Shown: positions 34,792 to 43,099 of the stretch, piece after piece | How the letters are laid out: every line of letters starts with the position of its first letter | Numbering within the stretch: the stretch's first letter is position 1 | From: Planococcus sp. CP5-4_YE | GTDB taxonomy: Bacteria > Bacillota > Bacilli > Bacillales_A > Planococcaceae | DNA: 64,000 bases | Direction: 5' to 3' | Assembly (NCBI RefSeq): GCF_019042655.1 | Contig: NZ_JAHPZO010000002.1 | Location: 124,001 to 188,000 of the forward strand | Position numbers and translations under genes: made by a program | The notes under the pieces: generated by a model | Databases searched by the model: none | The model's input: the letters and a program-made list of their open reading frames with translations, nothing else | Told to the model about the DNA's origin: nothing

Positions 34792-35925
34792 TTAGCGATT
34801 AAAAAAGTTTGCCGTGAAATACGGCTGCTTGTCTGAGTTGAACGCGACACCGACGCCAAGATAGCCGAAGTCGGGCTTAACGATATTTTCCCGGTGGCCC
34901 ATCGAGTTCATGAGCCCTTCATGGGCGAATACGGCGCTATACTGCCCGTACGCCAAGTTCTCACCGGCGATAAAGAACGTAATGCCGTCTTCTTTCATGC
35001 GGTCAAAAGGCGATTGTCCAGCAGGGTTGGTGTGGCTGAAATAACGCTCTTCAGCCATCTCCTGACTGTGGTCGCGCGCCGTTTCCATCGTTTCGTCGTC
35101 CCATTTCAAGAGCGGCAGCTCGCGTTGGATTCTCGCTGAGTTAGTCAGTTCGAACAATAAAAATTCATAGCCTGACTTTAATTCCGGGGAAGGCTCCGCG
35201 TATATTTCACCGCGCTGCTCTTCCAAATCCTTATCGATGACCTGGACCGCTGTAACTGTATCCCCTTCGTGAACGTCATAAAAAACCGTTGTATAGGAAT
35301 CCGCTGTTTCAAACAAATCGTACTCATCGCGCGAATCCAGAATATATTGCACACGCCCTTTTTGCAGGCTCGTCAGCGGTGCCCCGAACAACTCCCGTAC
35401 TTGTGCTTTGGTCGAATCCATCGAGAAGCCTTCCGTAGAAGAGATGAGATCCTGGTTAGTGAACATGCCGTTGACCTCTCCGTTCTCATCGTAGGACAGC
35501 AATACATAATTTTGGTAATCCTGATGATAGCTATGCCAGTCGGTTCCGTATTCATTTTCCATTAAACGCATCGGCAAGCCGACTTTTTGCTGGGCTTGTT
35601 CCTTGCTCATGCCAAGCGTAACATTATGAACCGCCACCATGGAATCCGTATCGGAGAGCTCTGGTTTTGCGACCGCCTCAGGCAATGCAGCTGAGCTTTC
35701 CGTCACCATTGCCTGCAGTTGATGGCTCATGCGCGTCGTGAAATATTTGGCTTCATCAAGCGCTTTGGAAACATCTGAGTCAGCCGTTAAATTTCCGATC
35801 ACCTCATCTACCGAATCCAAAAAGCTCAGGTCGACGTATTCTTCGACAGACGCCTCCCATACTGGGCGGGTGAAAAACAATAAGACTATGAGCAACAAGA
35901 TGCCAAAAAATTTCCGCACACGCAT
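34792..35925 (-). CDS. CAP-domain (SCP/PR-1) protein, YlbC-like
   Basis: 377 residues. An N-terminal hydrophobic helix (FFGILLLIVLLFFTRPVW) serves as signal anchor. Residues 100-245 form the CAP-associated domain (VTLGMSKEQAQQKVGLPMRLMENEYGTDW), and residues 255-375 the CAP domain with FELTNSARIQRELPLLKWDDE, HSQEMAEERYFSHTNPAGQSPFDRM and SMGHRENIVKPDFGYLGVGV. Probably cell-surface; biochemical role unknown. The start is uncertain: ATG at 35925 (used) is close to its GAGG; GTG at 35919 is better spaced. Confidence 0.85.
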   Translation of the reverse strand: MRVRKFFGILLLIVLLFFTRPVWEASVEEYVDLSFLDSVDEVIGNLTADSDVSKALDEAKYFTTRMSHQLQAMVTESSAALPEAVAKPELSDTDSMVAVHNVTLGMSKEQAQQKVGLPMRLMENEYGTDWHSYHQDYQNYVLLSYDENGEVNGMFTNQDLISSTEGFSMDSTKAQVRELFGAPLTSLQKGRVQYILDSRDEYDLFETADSYTTVFYDVHEGDTVTAVQVIDKDLEEQRGEIYAEPSPELKSGYEFLLFELTNSARIQRELPLLKWDDETMETARDHSQEMAEERYFSHTNPAGQSPFDRMKEDGITFFIAGENLAYGQYSAVFAHEGLMNSMGHRENIVKPDFGYLGVGVAFNSDKQPYFTANFFNR

Positions 35926-36012
35926 CACCTCTTTCTCTTAATTTTAGTTTAATCGCAAAAGCGGAATCCGGAAAGCAAAAAGCCTTTTTTACTTTTTTTC
36001 TTAAATAAATAC

Positions 36013-36057
36013 CAAAAGCGGACAGGAAAAGGAGTGCTTTTCACTGTCCGCTTTGCT
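36013..36057 (-). terminator. Terminator of the DUF368 gene
   Basis: AAGCGGACAGTGAAAAG / CTTTTCCTGTCCGCTTTT on the minus strand after the stop at 36069. Confidence 0.8.
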
Positions 36058-36068
36058 ATTTTCATTTG

Positions 36069-36914
36069 TTAAGCTTCCACCTTGTATTCGCTCGTAATAT
36101 CGGTTTTCTTCGGCGAACTGAACCAAAGCGTGAACACTAAGCCGACCATGAACGTAATCAAGCTAGTCACTAAGGTCATCGGATCAGCCGCAAAGCCGGG
36201 GAAGACAACGAACAGCGAGCCAAGGATCAAGCCGATGATGGCCGCATACGTCACGTACGTAAAATGCTCCAGCAAATAGCTGATCGCTTTACTCGAAACG
36301 ACAAACCCGACCATGACCCCGGCACCGATTGCCAGGACGATCGGCAAATTCAATGTCGACAAGGCGTTGATGGCTGTCGAATAAACACCGATCAACAATA
36401 GGATGAACGAACCGCTGATGCCAGGCAACAGCATCGCCATGCTCGCAATCCAGCCAGAGAAAAACAGCAGGAAGAACGTTGGCAAGCTCAATTCCGTAAT
36501 CGGCGCTACATTTTCATCGGTCTGGATAAATGCCATGGAAGCAAGCGCTGCCCCGATGACCAACAAGATGACCAAATGGCGCGCCGTGAAATTCTTTTTC
36601 ACCTCCGCTTGCTTCATGATGTAAGGCAAGACTCCAAGGATTAGCCCCATGAAGAAAAATTGCGTTGCTTCGTAATGGTTTTCCAGCAAAAATTCGATAA
36701 ATCGGCTGAACAACAATAAGGTAATGACAATCCCTATGCCGAGAGGGACAAGAAAGCCTAGTTGTTTTTTCCATTCGCGGCTGAAAAAGCCACTGATCGA
36801 TTCAAGCAGGCGATCATAAATTCCCAGGATAAAGGCAATCGTTCCGCCGCTGACTCCCGGAATCAAATCACTGATGCCCATTAAAATACCACGGTATATA
36901 TTTTTCCATTCCAT
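36069..36914 (-). CDS. DUF368 membrane protein, candidate undecaprenyl-phosphate translocase
   Basis: 281 residues, about 8-9 helices. The internally repeated signature is present: ISDLIPGVSGGTIAFILGIYDRLL near residue 14 and MAMLLPGISGSFILLLIGVY near residue 158. DUF368 proteins (PopT) have been reported as flippases returning undecaprenyl phosphate to the cytosolic leaflet; the assignment rests on family membership. TGAGGAG precedes the ATG. It shares the neighbourhood with uppP, the preceding step of the same recycling route. Confidence 0.85.
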   Translation of the reverse strand: MEWKNIYRGILMGISDLIPGVSGGTIAFILGIYDRLLESISGFFSREWKKQLGFLVPLGIGIVITLLLFSRFIEFLLENHYEATQFFFMGLILGVLPYIMKQAEVKKNFTARHLVILLVIGAALASMAFIQTDENVAPITELSLPTFFLLFFSGWIASMAMLLPGISGSFILLLIGVYSTAINALSTLNLPIVLAIGAGVMVGFVVSSKAISYLLEHFTYVTYAAIIGLILGSLFVVFPGFAADPMTLVTSLITFMVGLVFTLWFSSPKKTDITSEYKVEA

Positions 36915-36984
36915 TCGTTCAATCTCCTCATTTCAAAATCACTTTCAACAGTATAGCACGCAGAAACAGGAAATTCGAGCCGTA

Positions 36985-38055
36985 TTACCACAAGAGTGTA
37001 CGTGCTTGATCCATCATGGAAGAGACGATTTCCGCCGCGCCTTCTTCCTGCGTCATTGCCCTTGTTGCCTGCCCTGCCCATAACGACATGAATTCCGGAT
37101 TGCCGGCTTTCGCCGCCGCTCCGCGTATTTCTTTTGTTACTGTATTTTGGGACGGAAATGGCAGCGGTTTGGTTCCCGATGATTCGAATTGTTCGATGAA
37201 ATAATTTTTAATGCCGCGTGCCGGCCGCCCCGAAAAACTTTTGGTCACGACGGTACTTTCTTCATCGCTGTCAAAAATCGCTTGCTTGTACGCCTTATGC
37301 GCACCGGACTCCTTCGCTGCGACAAAACGCGTCCCGACTTGAACAGCTTGCGCACCGAGTGCGAGCGATGCCACCAGCCCCCGCCCGTCCGCGATTCCGC
37401 CAGCCGCGATCACGGGCACATCTACAGTATCTGCGACTTGTGGAAGCAGCGCCATCAAGCCGACTTGCGCCCCCATAGGATGGCGATCAAATGAAAAGCT
37501 GCCGCGGTGTCCTCCCGCTTCGCTGCCTTGTGCCACGATGGCGTCAGCTCCTGCTGCCTGTGCATCTAACGCTTCTCCGACAGTTGTCGCCATAGTGATA
37601 ATGGTAACACCTTGTGCTTTGGCAGAAGCCATGTGCTCAGGCGACAACGAACCGAAGGCTGTACTGATGGTCGGCACATTCAGTTCCAGGCAAATGCGAA
37701 ACAGCTCTTCCCCGTGATCTGGAGAGCGGTATTCAGCGCTTTGCCCTTCAATCGCAAGTTCCTCGTAGATCGGCTGCAGCGCTTGTTTCACTTCAGTAAT
37801 GCGCGAGAAATCATCTTTTGGCACAGGCGCGAACAAATTGACGGCAAATGGCTTGTTCGTCCGGTCGCGTATCTCCGCGATATCCTCCCGTAGCTTGTCA
37901 GGTGTCAAATAGGCAGCGCCAAGTGTCCCCAAAGCTCCGGCTTCCGAAACTTCGGACACCAGTTCGGCGGTGGTCGGGCCTCCTGCCATTCCTGCCTGAA
38001 TAATCGGATAGTCGATTCCGAGCAAGCGGCAAATATCTGTATTCAATGAAATCAT
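36985..38055 (-). CDS. Nitronate monooxygenase
   Basis: 356 residues, FMN-dependent TIM barrel. LLGIDYPIIQAGMAGGPTTAELVSEVSEAGALGTLG at the N-terminus, GADAIVAQGSEAGGHRG near residue 170, VPVIAAGGIADGRGLVASLALGAQAVQVGTRFVA near residue 215: the class I NMO pattern. Oxidises propionate-3-nitronate and similar nitro anions. Start ATG 38055 follows GGGAGGGG. Monocistronic. Confidence 0.92.
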   Translation of the reverse strand: MISLNTDICRLLGIDYPIIQAGMAGGPTTAELVSEVSEAGALGTLGAAYLTPDKLREDIAEIRDRTNKPFAVNLFAPVPKDDFSRITEVKQALQPIYEELAIEGQSAEYRSPDHGEELFRICLELNVPTISTAFGSLSPEHMASAKAQGVTIITMATTVGEALDAQAAGADAIVAQGSEAGGHRGSFSFDRHPMGAQVGLMALLPQVADTVDVPVIAAGGIADGRGLVASLALGAQAVQVGTRFVAAKESGAHKAYKQAIFDSDEESTVVTKSFSGRPARGIKNYFIEQFESSGTKPLPFPSQNTVTKEIRGAAAKAGNPEFMSLWAGQATRAMTQEEGAAEIVSSMMDQARTLLW

Positions 38056-38181
38056 GGTTTCCCCTCCCGTTCATATGCTTACTTATCAGTATCCCAGTCT
38101 TTGCGATTTCTTCAACCGGGAACCTTTTCCGAACGGTCTGCGTTCTTAATATCAGCATCTATGAGAAGGCGGGATTGAATC

Positions 38182-38427
38182 ATGAAAGGTTTCCTTTCGT
38201 TACTTGGCATCACATTGATTGCCGCATTTTGCGGATTGATCCTTTTGGGCTTTTACAATGAACCTTTTGAAGACTGGCAAAACCAGGAGCGACTCCAGGC
38301 TTATACAGAAACAAGAGATAACCTGCTGTCCGAACAAACGGGCAATATTCAGCAAGCTGTTGCGCCTGGGCGTTCCACACACCCCTTATTATATGCGGAT
38401 GCATCCGCTTCGTGCCCGGCACCTTAA
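38182..38427 (+). CDS. Small hypothetical membrane-anchored protein
   Basis: 81 residues. N-terminal helix MKGFLSLLGITLIAAFCGLILLGFYN, then a hydrophilic tail (EDWQNQERLQAYTETRDNLLSE). The Shine-Dalgarno is weak (GAAGGCGGG), but the frame ends just before a strong terminator, which supports expression. The last 20 residues (STHPLLYADASASCPAP) are low in character and might be nonnative. No family recognised. Confidence 0.5.
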   Translation: MKGFLSLLGITLIAAFCGLILLGFYNEPFEDWQNQERLQAYTETRDNLLSEQTGNIQQAVAPGRSTHPLLYADASASCPAP

Positions 38428-38429
38428 TG

Positions 38430-38471
38430 CAAAAAATCCCCGAAACGCTTTGGCGTTTCGGGGATTTTCTT
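38430..38471. terminator. Bidirectional terminator
   Basis: AAAAAATCCCCGAAACGC-ttt-GGCGTTTCGGGGATTTTCTT between the small protein gene and catE. Confidence 0.9.
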
Positions 38472-39318
38472 ATGCAGTTAAAATGCGGATGCGGTTGCCG
38501 GATGGGTCAGCGGTTTCAAGCGCCCCCCCATCCATGCGAAGTTCAGCTCCGTATGCTTGTAAGCGGTCGCGCATGTCCTGTTGCGCTTGTTCATCTGCGA
38601 CTCGGATCACGTAATGCGCAAGACCTGCCGTTTCATCCGGCAAGGCCGGAATGCCTGTGCCGTTCCAGATATTCAATCCGATATGATGATGATAATTTCC
38701 GTCGGAGACGAATAACGCTTGATTGCCGAGGTTCGCGACCAAGCCGAAGCCAAGTGCGCCGGTATAGAAATCATGGGCTGCCTGAAGATCCGAGACATGG
38801 AGATGGATATGCCCAAGCACCGTTCCTGCCGGCATGCCGCCCCATTTCTCGCTATTTGACGCTTGTGCGACTTCCTGCACATCGAGCGGATCGACGGTCA
38901 TATGCACTTGGTCTCCGCGCCATTCCCATTCACCGGGTTCGCGGTCGCGGTAAATTTCAATGCCGTTCCCTTCAGGATCCGATAGATACAAGGCTTCGCT
39001 CACTTGATGATCGGAAGAGCCGATCGGAATCTGCTGCTCATGAAGATGAAGCAATATTTTGCCGAGTTCTTTCCGGTCCGGCAATAGCACCGCGAAATGA
39101 TACAATCCGGCAAAGCGGCCGGCTTTCGCCTTGAACTCGGGCGCGGATTGAAGCGTCAGGATCTCTTCCCCGCCTACCCCAAGAACGGTCTCGTTTTCCT
39201 TTTCTTCGATGGTTTCAAACCCCAACACTTCCATATAGAAACGGCTCATCCCTTTCAAATCCAACACTTTCAATGCTAGGCTTTCGACATAATGCACAGG
39301 CTTTTGATGAAAATTCAT
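38470..39318 (-). CDS. catE: Catechol 2,3-dioxygenase-like protein (CatE)
   Basis: 282 residues, two VOC modules. First: HYVESLALKVLDLKGMSRFYMEVLGF, LYHFAVLLPDRKEL. Second: GTVLGHIHLHVSDLQAAHDFYTGALGFGL, HIGLNIWNGTG, with metal ligands His170, His217-region and Glu in DPSGNRIRI-type end. Extradiol cleavage of catechol; in B. subtilis catDE is repressed by CatR and YodB. Divergent HxlR regulator next door matches that arrangement; catD is absent here. Confidence 0.85.
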   Translation of the reverse strand: MNFHQKPVHYVESLALKVLDLKGMSRFYMEVLGFETIEEKENETVLGVGGEEILTLQSAPEFKAKAGRFAGLYHFAVLLPDRKELGKILLHLHEQQIPIGSSDHQVSEALYLSDPEGNGIEIYRDREPGEWEWRGDQVHMTVDPLDVQEVAQASNSEKWGGMPAGTVLGHIHLHVSDLQAAHDFYTGALGFGLVANLGNQALFVSDGNYHHHIGLNIWNGTGIPALPDETAGLAHYVIRVADEQAQQDMRDRLQAYGAELRMDGGALETADPSGNRIRILTA

Positions 39319-39345
39319 GATAACTCCTCCATCTACTTACTATTT

Positions 39346-39376
39346 GTAACTGATTATATTTTAATAACTAAGTTAC
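39346..39376. promoter_or_regulatory. Candidate CatR/YodB operator
   Basis: GTAACT (39346-39351) and AGTTAC (39371-39376) form an inverted repeat with 19-base centre. It overlaps the catE -10 and reaches the -35. Confidence 0.55.
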
Positions 39377-39381
39377 GTAAA
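39353..39381 (-). promoter_or_regulatory. Sigma-A promoter of catE
   Basis: TTTACG/TTACGT (39375-39381), 16-17-base spacer, consensus TATAAT (39353-39358) on the minus strand. Confidence 0.75.
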
Positions 39382-39442
39382 GTCATCTGTTTTTTTCATT
39401 CTTATGGGGATATGCTATTATGAAGAAAAAGGAGCGGTGAAC

Positions 39443-39778
39443 ATGAAAAACCAGGAAATTTGCCCACGTTTTGAAGCAGCTATTTCCTTATTGGGACAGC
39501 GCTGGACAGGCCTGCTCATCCACCAATTGATGGCCGAACCAAAGCGCTTTGGCCAATTAACGGAAGAAATTGGAATCAGCGGACGCCTCCTGTCTGAACG
39601 GCTGAAAACTCTAGAAGGAGACGGATTGGTCGAACGCACTGTCCATCCCGAGACCCCAGTGCGGATTGAATATTCGTTGACTGAAAAAGGTGCTTCGCTC
39701 CAGCCGGTCATGAAGGAAATCGAACGTTGGTCACAAAATTGGATAGAGCCTGCGGAGACGGCGGAAAGCACTTCATGA
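39443..39778 (+). CDS. catR: HxlR-family regulator, CatR/YodB-like
   Basis: 111 residues, winged helix of the HxlR type (RFEAAISLLGQRWTGLLIHQLMAEPKRFGQLTEEIGISGRLLSERLKTLEGDGLVER). Cys7 in ICPRFE aligns with the conserved thiol by which YodB and CatR sense quinones and diamide. The open frame extends 13 codons upstream, but AAAGGAG 8 bases before the ATG at 39443 is decisive. Divergent from catE, with an inverted repeat between them. Confidence 0.88.
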   Translation: MKNQEICPRFEAAISLLGQRWTGLLIHQLMAEPKRFGQLTEEIGISGRLLSERLKTLEGDGLVERTVHPETPVRIEYSLTEKGASLQPVMKEIERWSQNWIEPAETAESTS

Positions 39779-39872
39779 CGAAAGAGTGTTTCCGCCATCT
39801 TTTTGCCTATTATTTATAGACAGAATATTCTAATATCTGTTAATGTAAAAGTATAAATGGCGGAGGAGGCGT

Positions 39873-40190
39873 ATGCGTATGTCGATGTATTCCAATATGA
39901 CCTATGAGAACGACACGCGGAAAATTGACAAGGCATTGAAGAAGTACGAAGAGAAAAAGAACGCCGCATTGGTACTGCTCGCAGAAATCGATATGCTCAA
40001 CAAAATGGAAGACGTGGAAGATACGATCCTTTGGAAGCAGAAGTCGATGAAAGAAAAACTCATCGCAGCGGAGCGGCAACGGCGGGACGTCGAAGAGATG
40101 CTAATCAATTATATCGGCAAATACGATGACCGTGACTTGCATCGTTACACCGAGCTACTTGAAGAACTAAAAAAAGATAAACCGAAATAA
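39873..40190 (+). CDS. Small coiled-coil hypothetical protein
   Basis: 105 residues, highly charged, probably all-helical (KIDKALKKYEEKKNAALVLLAEIDMLNKMEDVED, KEKLIAAERQRRDVEEMLINYIG). No membrane segment or known domain. GGAGGAGG precedes two possible ATG codons (39873 used, 39879 equally plausible). A terminator follows, so it is a self-contained transcription unit. Function unknown. Confidence 0.7.
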   Translation: MRMSMYSNMTYENDTRKIDKALKKYEEKKNAALVLLAEIDMLNKMEDVEDTILWKQKSMKEKLIAAERQRRDVEEMLINYIGKYDDRDLHRYTELLEELKKDKPK

Positions 40191-40226
40191 CAAAGGCAGG
40201 ACTGGCATCAGTCCTGCCTTTGTTTT
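40190..40226. terminator. Bidirectional terminator
   Basis: AAAGGCAGGACTG-gcat-CAGTCCTGCCTTTG between convergent genes. Confidence 0.88.
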
Positions 40227-41158
40227 TCTTTGCCTTTGTTGTCGATTGAGCGGAGAATATCCCCAGTCCATCCTTTTTGCTTGAAATACAAATACAATAA
40301 GAATGTGGAGATGGCGATGACCAATATGGCTGCCACATATCCTAAACTCCAATCGAGTTCGGGCATGACTTTGAAGTTCATTCCCCATAAAGCGCCCCAT
40401 GCCATGACCGGCGTGAACAAAGTTGTCAGCACCGTCAAGGTTTTGACGATTTCATTGCCGCGGTAATTCGCGACGACGTTTTCCATATCGACCATATTGT
40501 TAATTTCATCTTCATAGGATTCGACGAGCATGACACAACGATCGATTCGTTTAGCTGTCCGTTTATATTCTCTGCCGTCATGAACGGCTTCACCGAAGAT
40601 CTCCTCAACCGCCATGCTGATTTCACGGAATCCCATGATTAAATGTTTCCATAACAAGATTTCATGCCGCACTTCCTCGATGCTTTCCAAAGTTTTGCGG
40701 TTGTTGTGTTCTTTGATATTCCACAGCAATTGATGGAGGCGCTCTTCAAAACCGTCAATTTTATGCAAAACCGAACCGACCATTCCTCCGAGCAGGATCA
40801 TCATCACTTCGATCGGTGTATCAGCACTTTCCATCTGCTGGATCATCAAATGCCTTGGCATATCCAAGTCTTCCTCGAAATCGAGTGTACTGGTCACCAA
40901 CAATTCAGCCGAAACATAGAAGTGAAAGACATCCTGGGCGTCCCTGGCATGGCGGCTTTGCTTATAAATCAATGAGCCCCATAAGACCTCTCTCCCTACT
41001 TGAGAAGTATCTGCATGAAGAATATTGACGGTTAATTTTTTCGATTGATCGATCCATTGCTGCAGCTTCGGATTATCTGTGAGCAATTGGCGAAAATCCG
41101 CCGCTTCCATCGCATTTTCTTCTTGCCACACTGCATTTGCAAATTGATGTCGCGGCAT
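40208..41158 (-). CDS. CorA-family divalent cation transporter
   Basis: 316 residues; a large cytosolic N-terminal domain rich in helices and two C-terminal membrane helices. The pore signature is WGMNFKVMPEL near residue 262 (GMN motif) between helix 1 (TVLTTLFTPVMAWGALW) and helix 2 (YVAAILVIAISTFLLYLYF). Mg2+ or Co2+/Ni2+ uptake is expected. GGGGGAGG precedes the ATG. Shorter sequence similarity to classic CorA than usual in the N-terminal half, like YfjQ-type members. Confidence 0.85.
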   Translation of the reverse strand: MPRHQFANAVWQEENAMEAADFRQLLTDNPKLQQWIDQSKKLTVNILHADTSQVGREVLWGSLIYKQSRHARDAQDVFHFYVSAELLVTSTLDFEEDLDMPRHLMIQQMESADTPIEVMMILLGGMVGSVLHKIDGFEERLHQLLWNIKEHNNRKTLESIEEVRHEILLWKHLIMGFREISMAVEEIFGEAVHDGREYKRTAKRIDRCVMLVESYEDEINNMVDMENVVANYRGNEIVKTLTVLTTLFTPVMAWGALWGMNFKVMPELDWSLGYVAAILVIAISTFLLYLYFKQKGWTGDILRSIDNKGKEKQRQD

Positions 41159-41252
41159 AAGCCTCCCCCTTTTCTTCCTGATGAACAGGCTTTGAACTCT
41201 CCTTTATCTAAGCACATGAAAAATGCCGCTCTATTACAAGCGGCCGGTTAAT

Positions 41253-41429
41253 CTAGTCATTCTTGTTGTCATCTGGTAGCTGATCCCGATATTTTTCATT
41301 GGAGTTTTCTTCGTATTCCAATTCTCTGTCCGGCATCGGATCCACTTCTTTATCCGGCGGCTGATGGCGGCCCGGTTCTACATCCGGCAGCAGTTTCTCG
41401 CCTTCTTTGTCCTTCCGTTCCTTGTCCAT
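41253..41429 (-). CDS. 58-residue highly charged small protein
   Basis: MDKERKDKEGEKLLPDVEPG at the N-terminus, then RHQPPDKEVDPMPDRELEYE and a polar end DQLPDDNKND. Over half the residues are charged or proline; likely disordered. GGGAGGGCG precedes the ATG by a good distance. Below the usual length cut-off but the only good explanation of this 340-base gap. Unknown function. Confidence 0.6.
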   Translation of the reverse strand: MDKERKDKEGEKLLPDVEPGRHQPPDKEVDPMPDRELEYEENSNEKYRDQLPDDNKND

Positions 41430-41498
41430 GCGATCGCCCTCCCGAAAACTTTGTTAGTTCTTCTTTACCCCAGCCCCATTTTTTAAATCCTGCTGTAC

Positions 41499-41912
41499 TC
41501 ACGCTGCAACAAGCGATTTGAAAAGCTCAAAATCATCCGGATAGGCAAGCTCCAGTTTTTCGATTTCTTCGATGGGTTTCCAAGAGATGTCCTCGATTAA
41601 AAAATCATCTTTCGGAATGATTAATTCGCCACCTGTTACTTCAACCCGAAAATAATGCAAATCAAATAGCACGGCGGCATCTTCATAATTGCCGTTCCGG
41701 GTCTTCAAGATTTCCCCTGCCTTGACCGAAAGCCCCGTCACTTCCTCGAATTCACGCTCACAGCATTGTTCGAGCGTTTCGCCCGCTTCCGTGCCACTTG
41801 CAGGAACCGACCATTTGCTGTCTTCTTCCGGTGCTTTCATGAGCACCAATAAAATTTCATTCCGCTCATTAACACAGACGCCAGCAGCGCCTTTCCAATT
41901 CGCCATTTCCAT
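41499..41912 (-). CDS. NUDIX hydrolase
   Basis: 137 residues. The Nudix box reads GTEAGETLEQCCEREFEEVTG near residue 41, matching Gx5Ex7REUxEExGU. It hydrolyses a nucleoside-diphosphate-linked compound; the target is unknown. The start overlaps the stop of the GrpB gene (TGATG), so the ATG at 41912 is preferred to a TTG one codon earlier. Cotranscribed with the GrpB gene. Confidence 0.88.
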   Translation of the reverse strand: MEMANWKGAAGVCVNERNEILLVLMKAPEEDSKWSVPASGTEAGETLEQCCEREFEEVTGLSVKAGEILKTRNGNYEDAAVLFDLHYFRVEVTGGELIIPKDDFLIEDISWKPIEEIEKLELAYPDDFELFKSLVAA

Positions 41913-42418
41913 CAAATCTCTCCCATCGCTTTTCTCTCGATTTCCTGGATCATCGCTTGTTTTTCTTCTATGTATTGGTCGATGTCCAGAGGGTATTGTT
42001 TCGCTAACTTTAACTTCAGTCTACCGTATGCTGCTGCAGTTTGCGGGTTCGTCTTCAAGAAATCCCTGAAAGCCAGATGGCGTAAAATTTCCGGATCGCC
42101 CTGTCCATAACAATGTACGTGATGTGTGCGTGCATTTCCGCCGCGTTCAAAATAGCGCCTGCCCGGCAGCCCATTTTCGCCTTTCGCTTGATACCCAAGC
42201 TGTCGGAACTCTTCTTCAAGCTGGTCCAACGCCTCGATATCTGAAACGATCACGAGCAAATCAATTACTGGCTTGGCCGCAAGTCCCGGCACTGCGGTAC
42301 TGCCGATATGCTCTACTTCCAGACACTTGGACCCGAGCATTCCACAGATCGCTTCTGCAGCATGCTCAAATTCAATAGGCCATCCCTCATCATACACTGT
42401 GACCACCACTTTACGCAT
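41912..42418 (-). CDS. GrpB family protein (UPF0157, nucleotidyltransferase fold)
   Basis: 168 residues. Family signature VEHIGSTAVPGLAAKPVIDLLVIV near residue 34 with the G-S and D-x-D-like metal pattern; PGRRYFERGGNARTHHVHCYGQGDPEILRHLAFRDFL in the middle. Putative small nucleotidyltransferase. GGGGGTGG just before the ATG at 42418 decides the start over an upstream ATG. Overlaps the Nudix gene by one base. Confidence 0.88.
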   Translation of the reverse strand: MRKVVVTVYDEGWPIEFEHAAEAICGMLGSKCLEVEHIGSTAVPGLAAKPVIDLLVIVSDIEALDQLEEEFRQLGYQAKGENGLPGRRYFERGGNARTHHVHCYGQGDPEILRHLAFRDFLKTNPQTAAAYGRLKLKLAKQYPLDIDQYIEEKQAMIQEIERKAMGEI

Positions 42419-42441
42419 TCTCTTCCACCCCCGATGCAAAT

Positions 42442-42503
42442 CAAAAAATCACCTTTTCTCAAATGGCAGTCCTTTGACTTCCATTGTACAAGAAAAGGTG
42501 ATT
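42442..42503 (-). terminator. Nested-hairpin terminator of the GNAT gene
   Basis: AATCACCTTTTCT (42447-42459) pairs exactly with 42491-42503; inside, CAATGG/CCATTTG pair again. TTTTTT follows on the minus strand, overlapping the GrpB leader. Confidence 0.75.
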
Positions 42504-42542
42504 CAGCAAACGGATTTTAATCCATCGCTTCATGAATTTATC

Positions 42543-43010
42543 TTATGGTTTTGCAGCGTGCTGCTCCAGAGCGAGCCGGTGCGTGACATCCGGTAAGCCG
42601 ACATCACCAGAGAAGCCGTTCCGACGATAAAAGGCATCCGCTGAAGCGGAATCCGTACGTACCACAAGTTCACTGAATTGGCCTTTGGCAGAATCGATGA
42701 TCTTTTGCAACAATTTCGTTCCGATTCCTTCTCTTCTTACAGCGTCGGCAATATAAATACGCCGGAGCCTGCCGATCCCTTCTTTCGTAGAATAAGGATC
42801 CCGGTTCAATCCACCGATCGCGACCAATTTGCCATCGGGTTCAAACACACCGTATAGCACTTCCCCTTGTTGGTCGAAGCGATTGCTTCCGTCCTCGTAT
42901 TGATCGACGAGCCGCCTCAGGAAACGATATCCCTCAGCTTCACTTTCTTCCACAAGGTCCATTGCATCCACTTCGCGCAAGTCTTCGATTTCTCTAATTT
43001 CCATCGGCAT
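42543..43010 (-). CDS. GNAT acetyltransferase
   Basis: 155 residues, single GNAT domain: GKLVAIGGLNRDP, then RLRRIYIADAVRREGIGTKLLQKIIDSAKG near residue 85 (acetyl-CoA loop RxxGIG) and ADAFYRRNGFSGD. ATG at 43010 lies 8 bases after AAGGAGG; the open frame continues 11 codons upstream without a ribosome site. Substrate unknown. Confidence 0.88.
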   Translation of the reverse strand: MPMEIREIEDLREVDAMDLVEESEAEGYRFLRRLVDQYEDGSNRFDQQGEVLYGVFEPDGKLVAIGGLNRDPYSTKEGIGRLRRIYIADAVRREGIGTKLLQKIIDSAKGQFSELVVRTDSASADAFYRRNGFSGDVGLPDVTHRLALEQHAAKP

Positions 43011-43044
43011 CTTCACGTCCTCCTTTTCAAGTAAGCAGTACAAG

Positions 43045-43094
43045 AAAAGGGCTGACCCAAATCATAACATGATGTTTTGGGCAGCCCTTTTGCT
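43045..43094 (-). terminator. Terminator of the GMC-tat operon
   Basis: AAAAGGGCTGCCCAAAACATCATG / CATGATTTGGGTCAGCCCTTTT: a long hairpin just after the tatC stop. Confidence 0.88.
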
Positions 43095-43099
43095 TTCTA

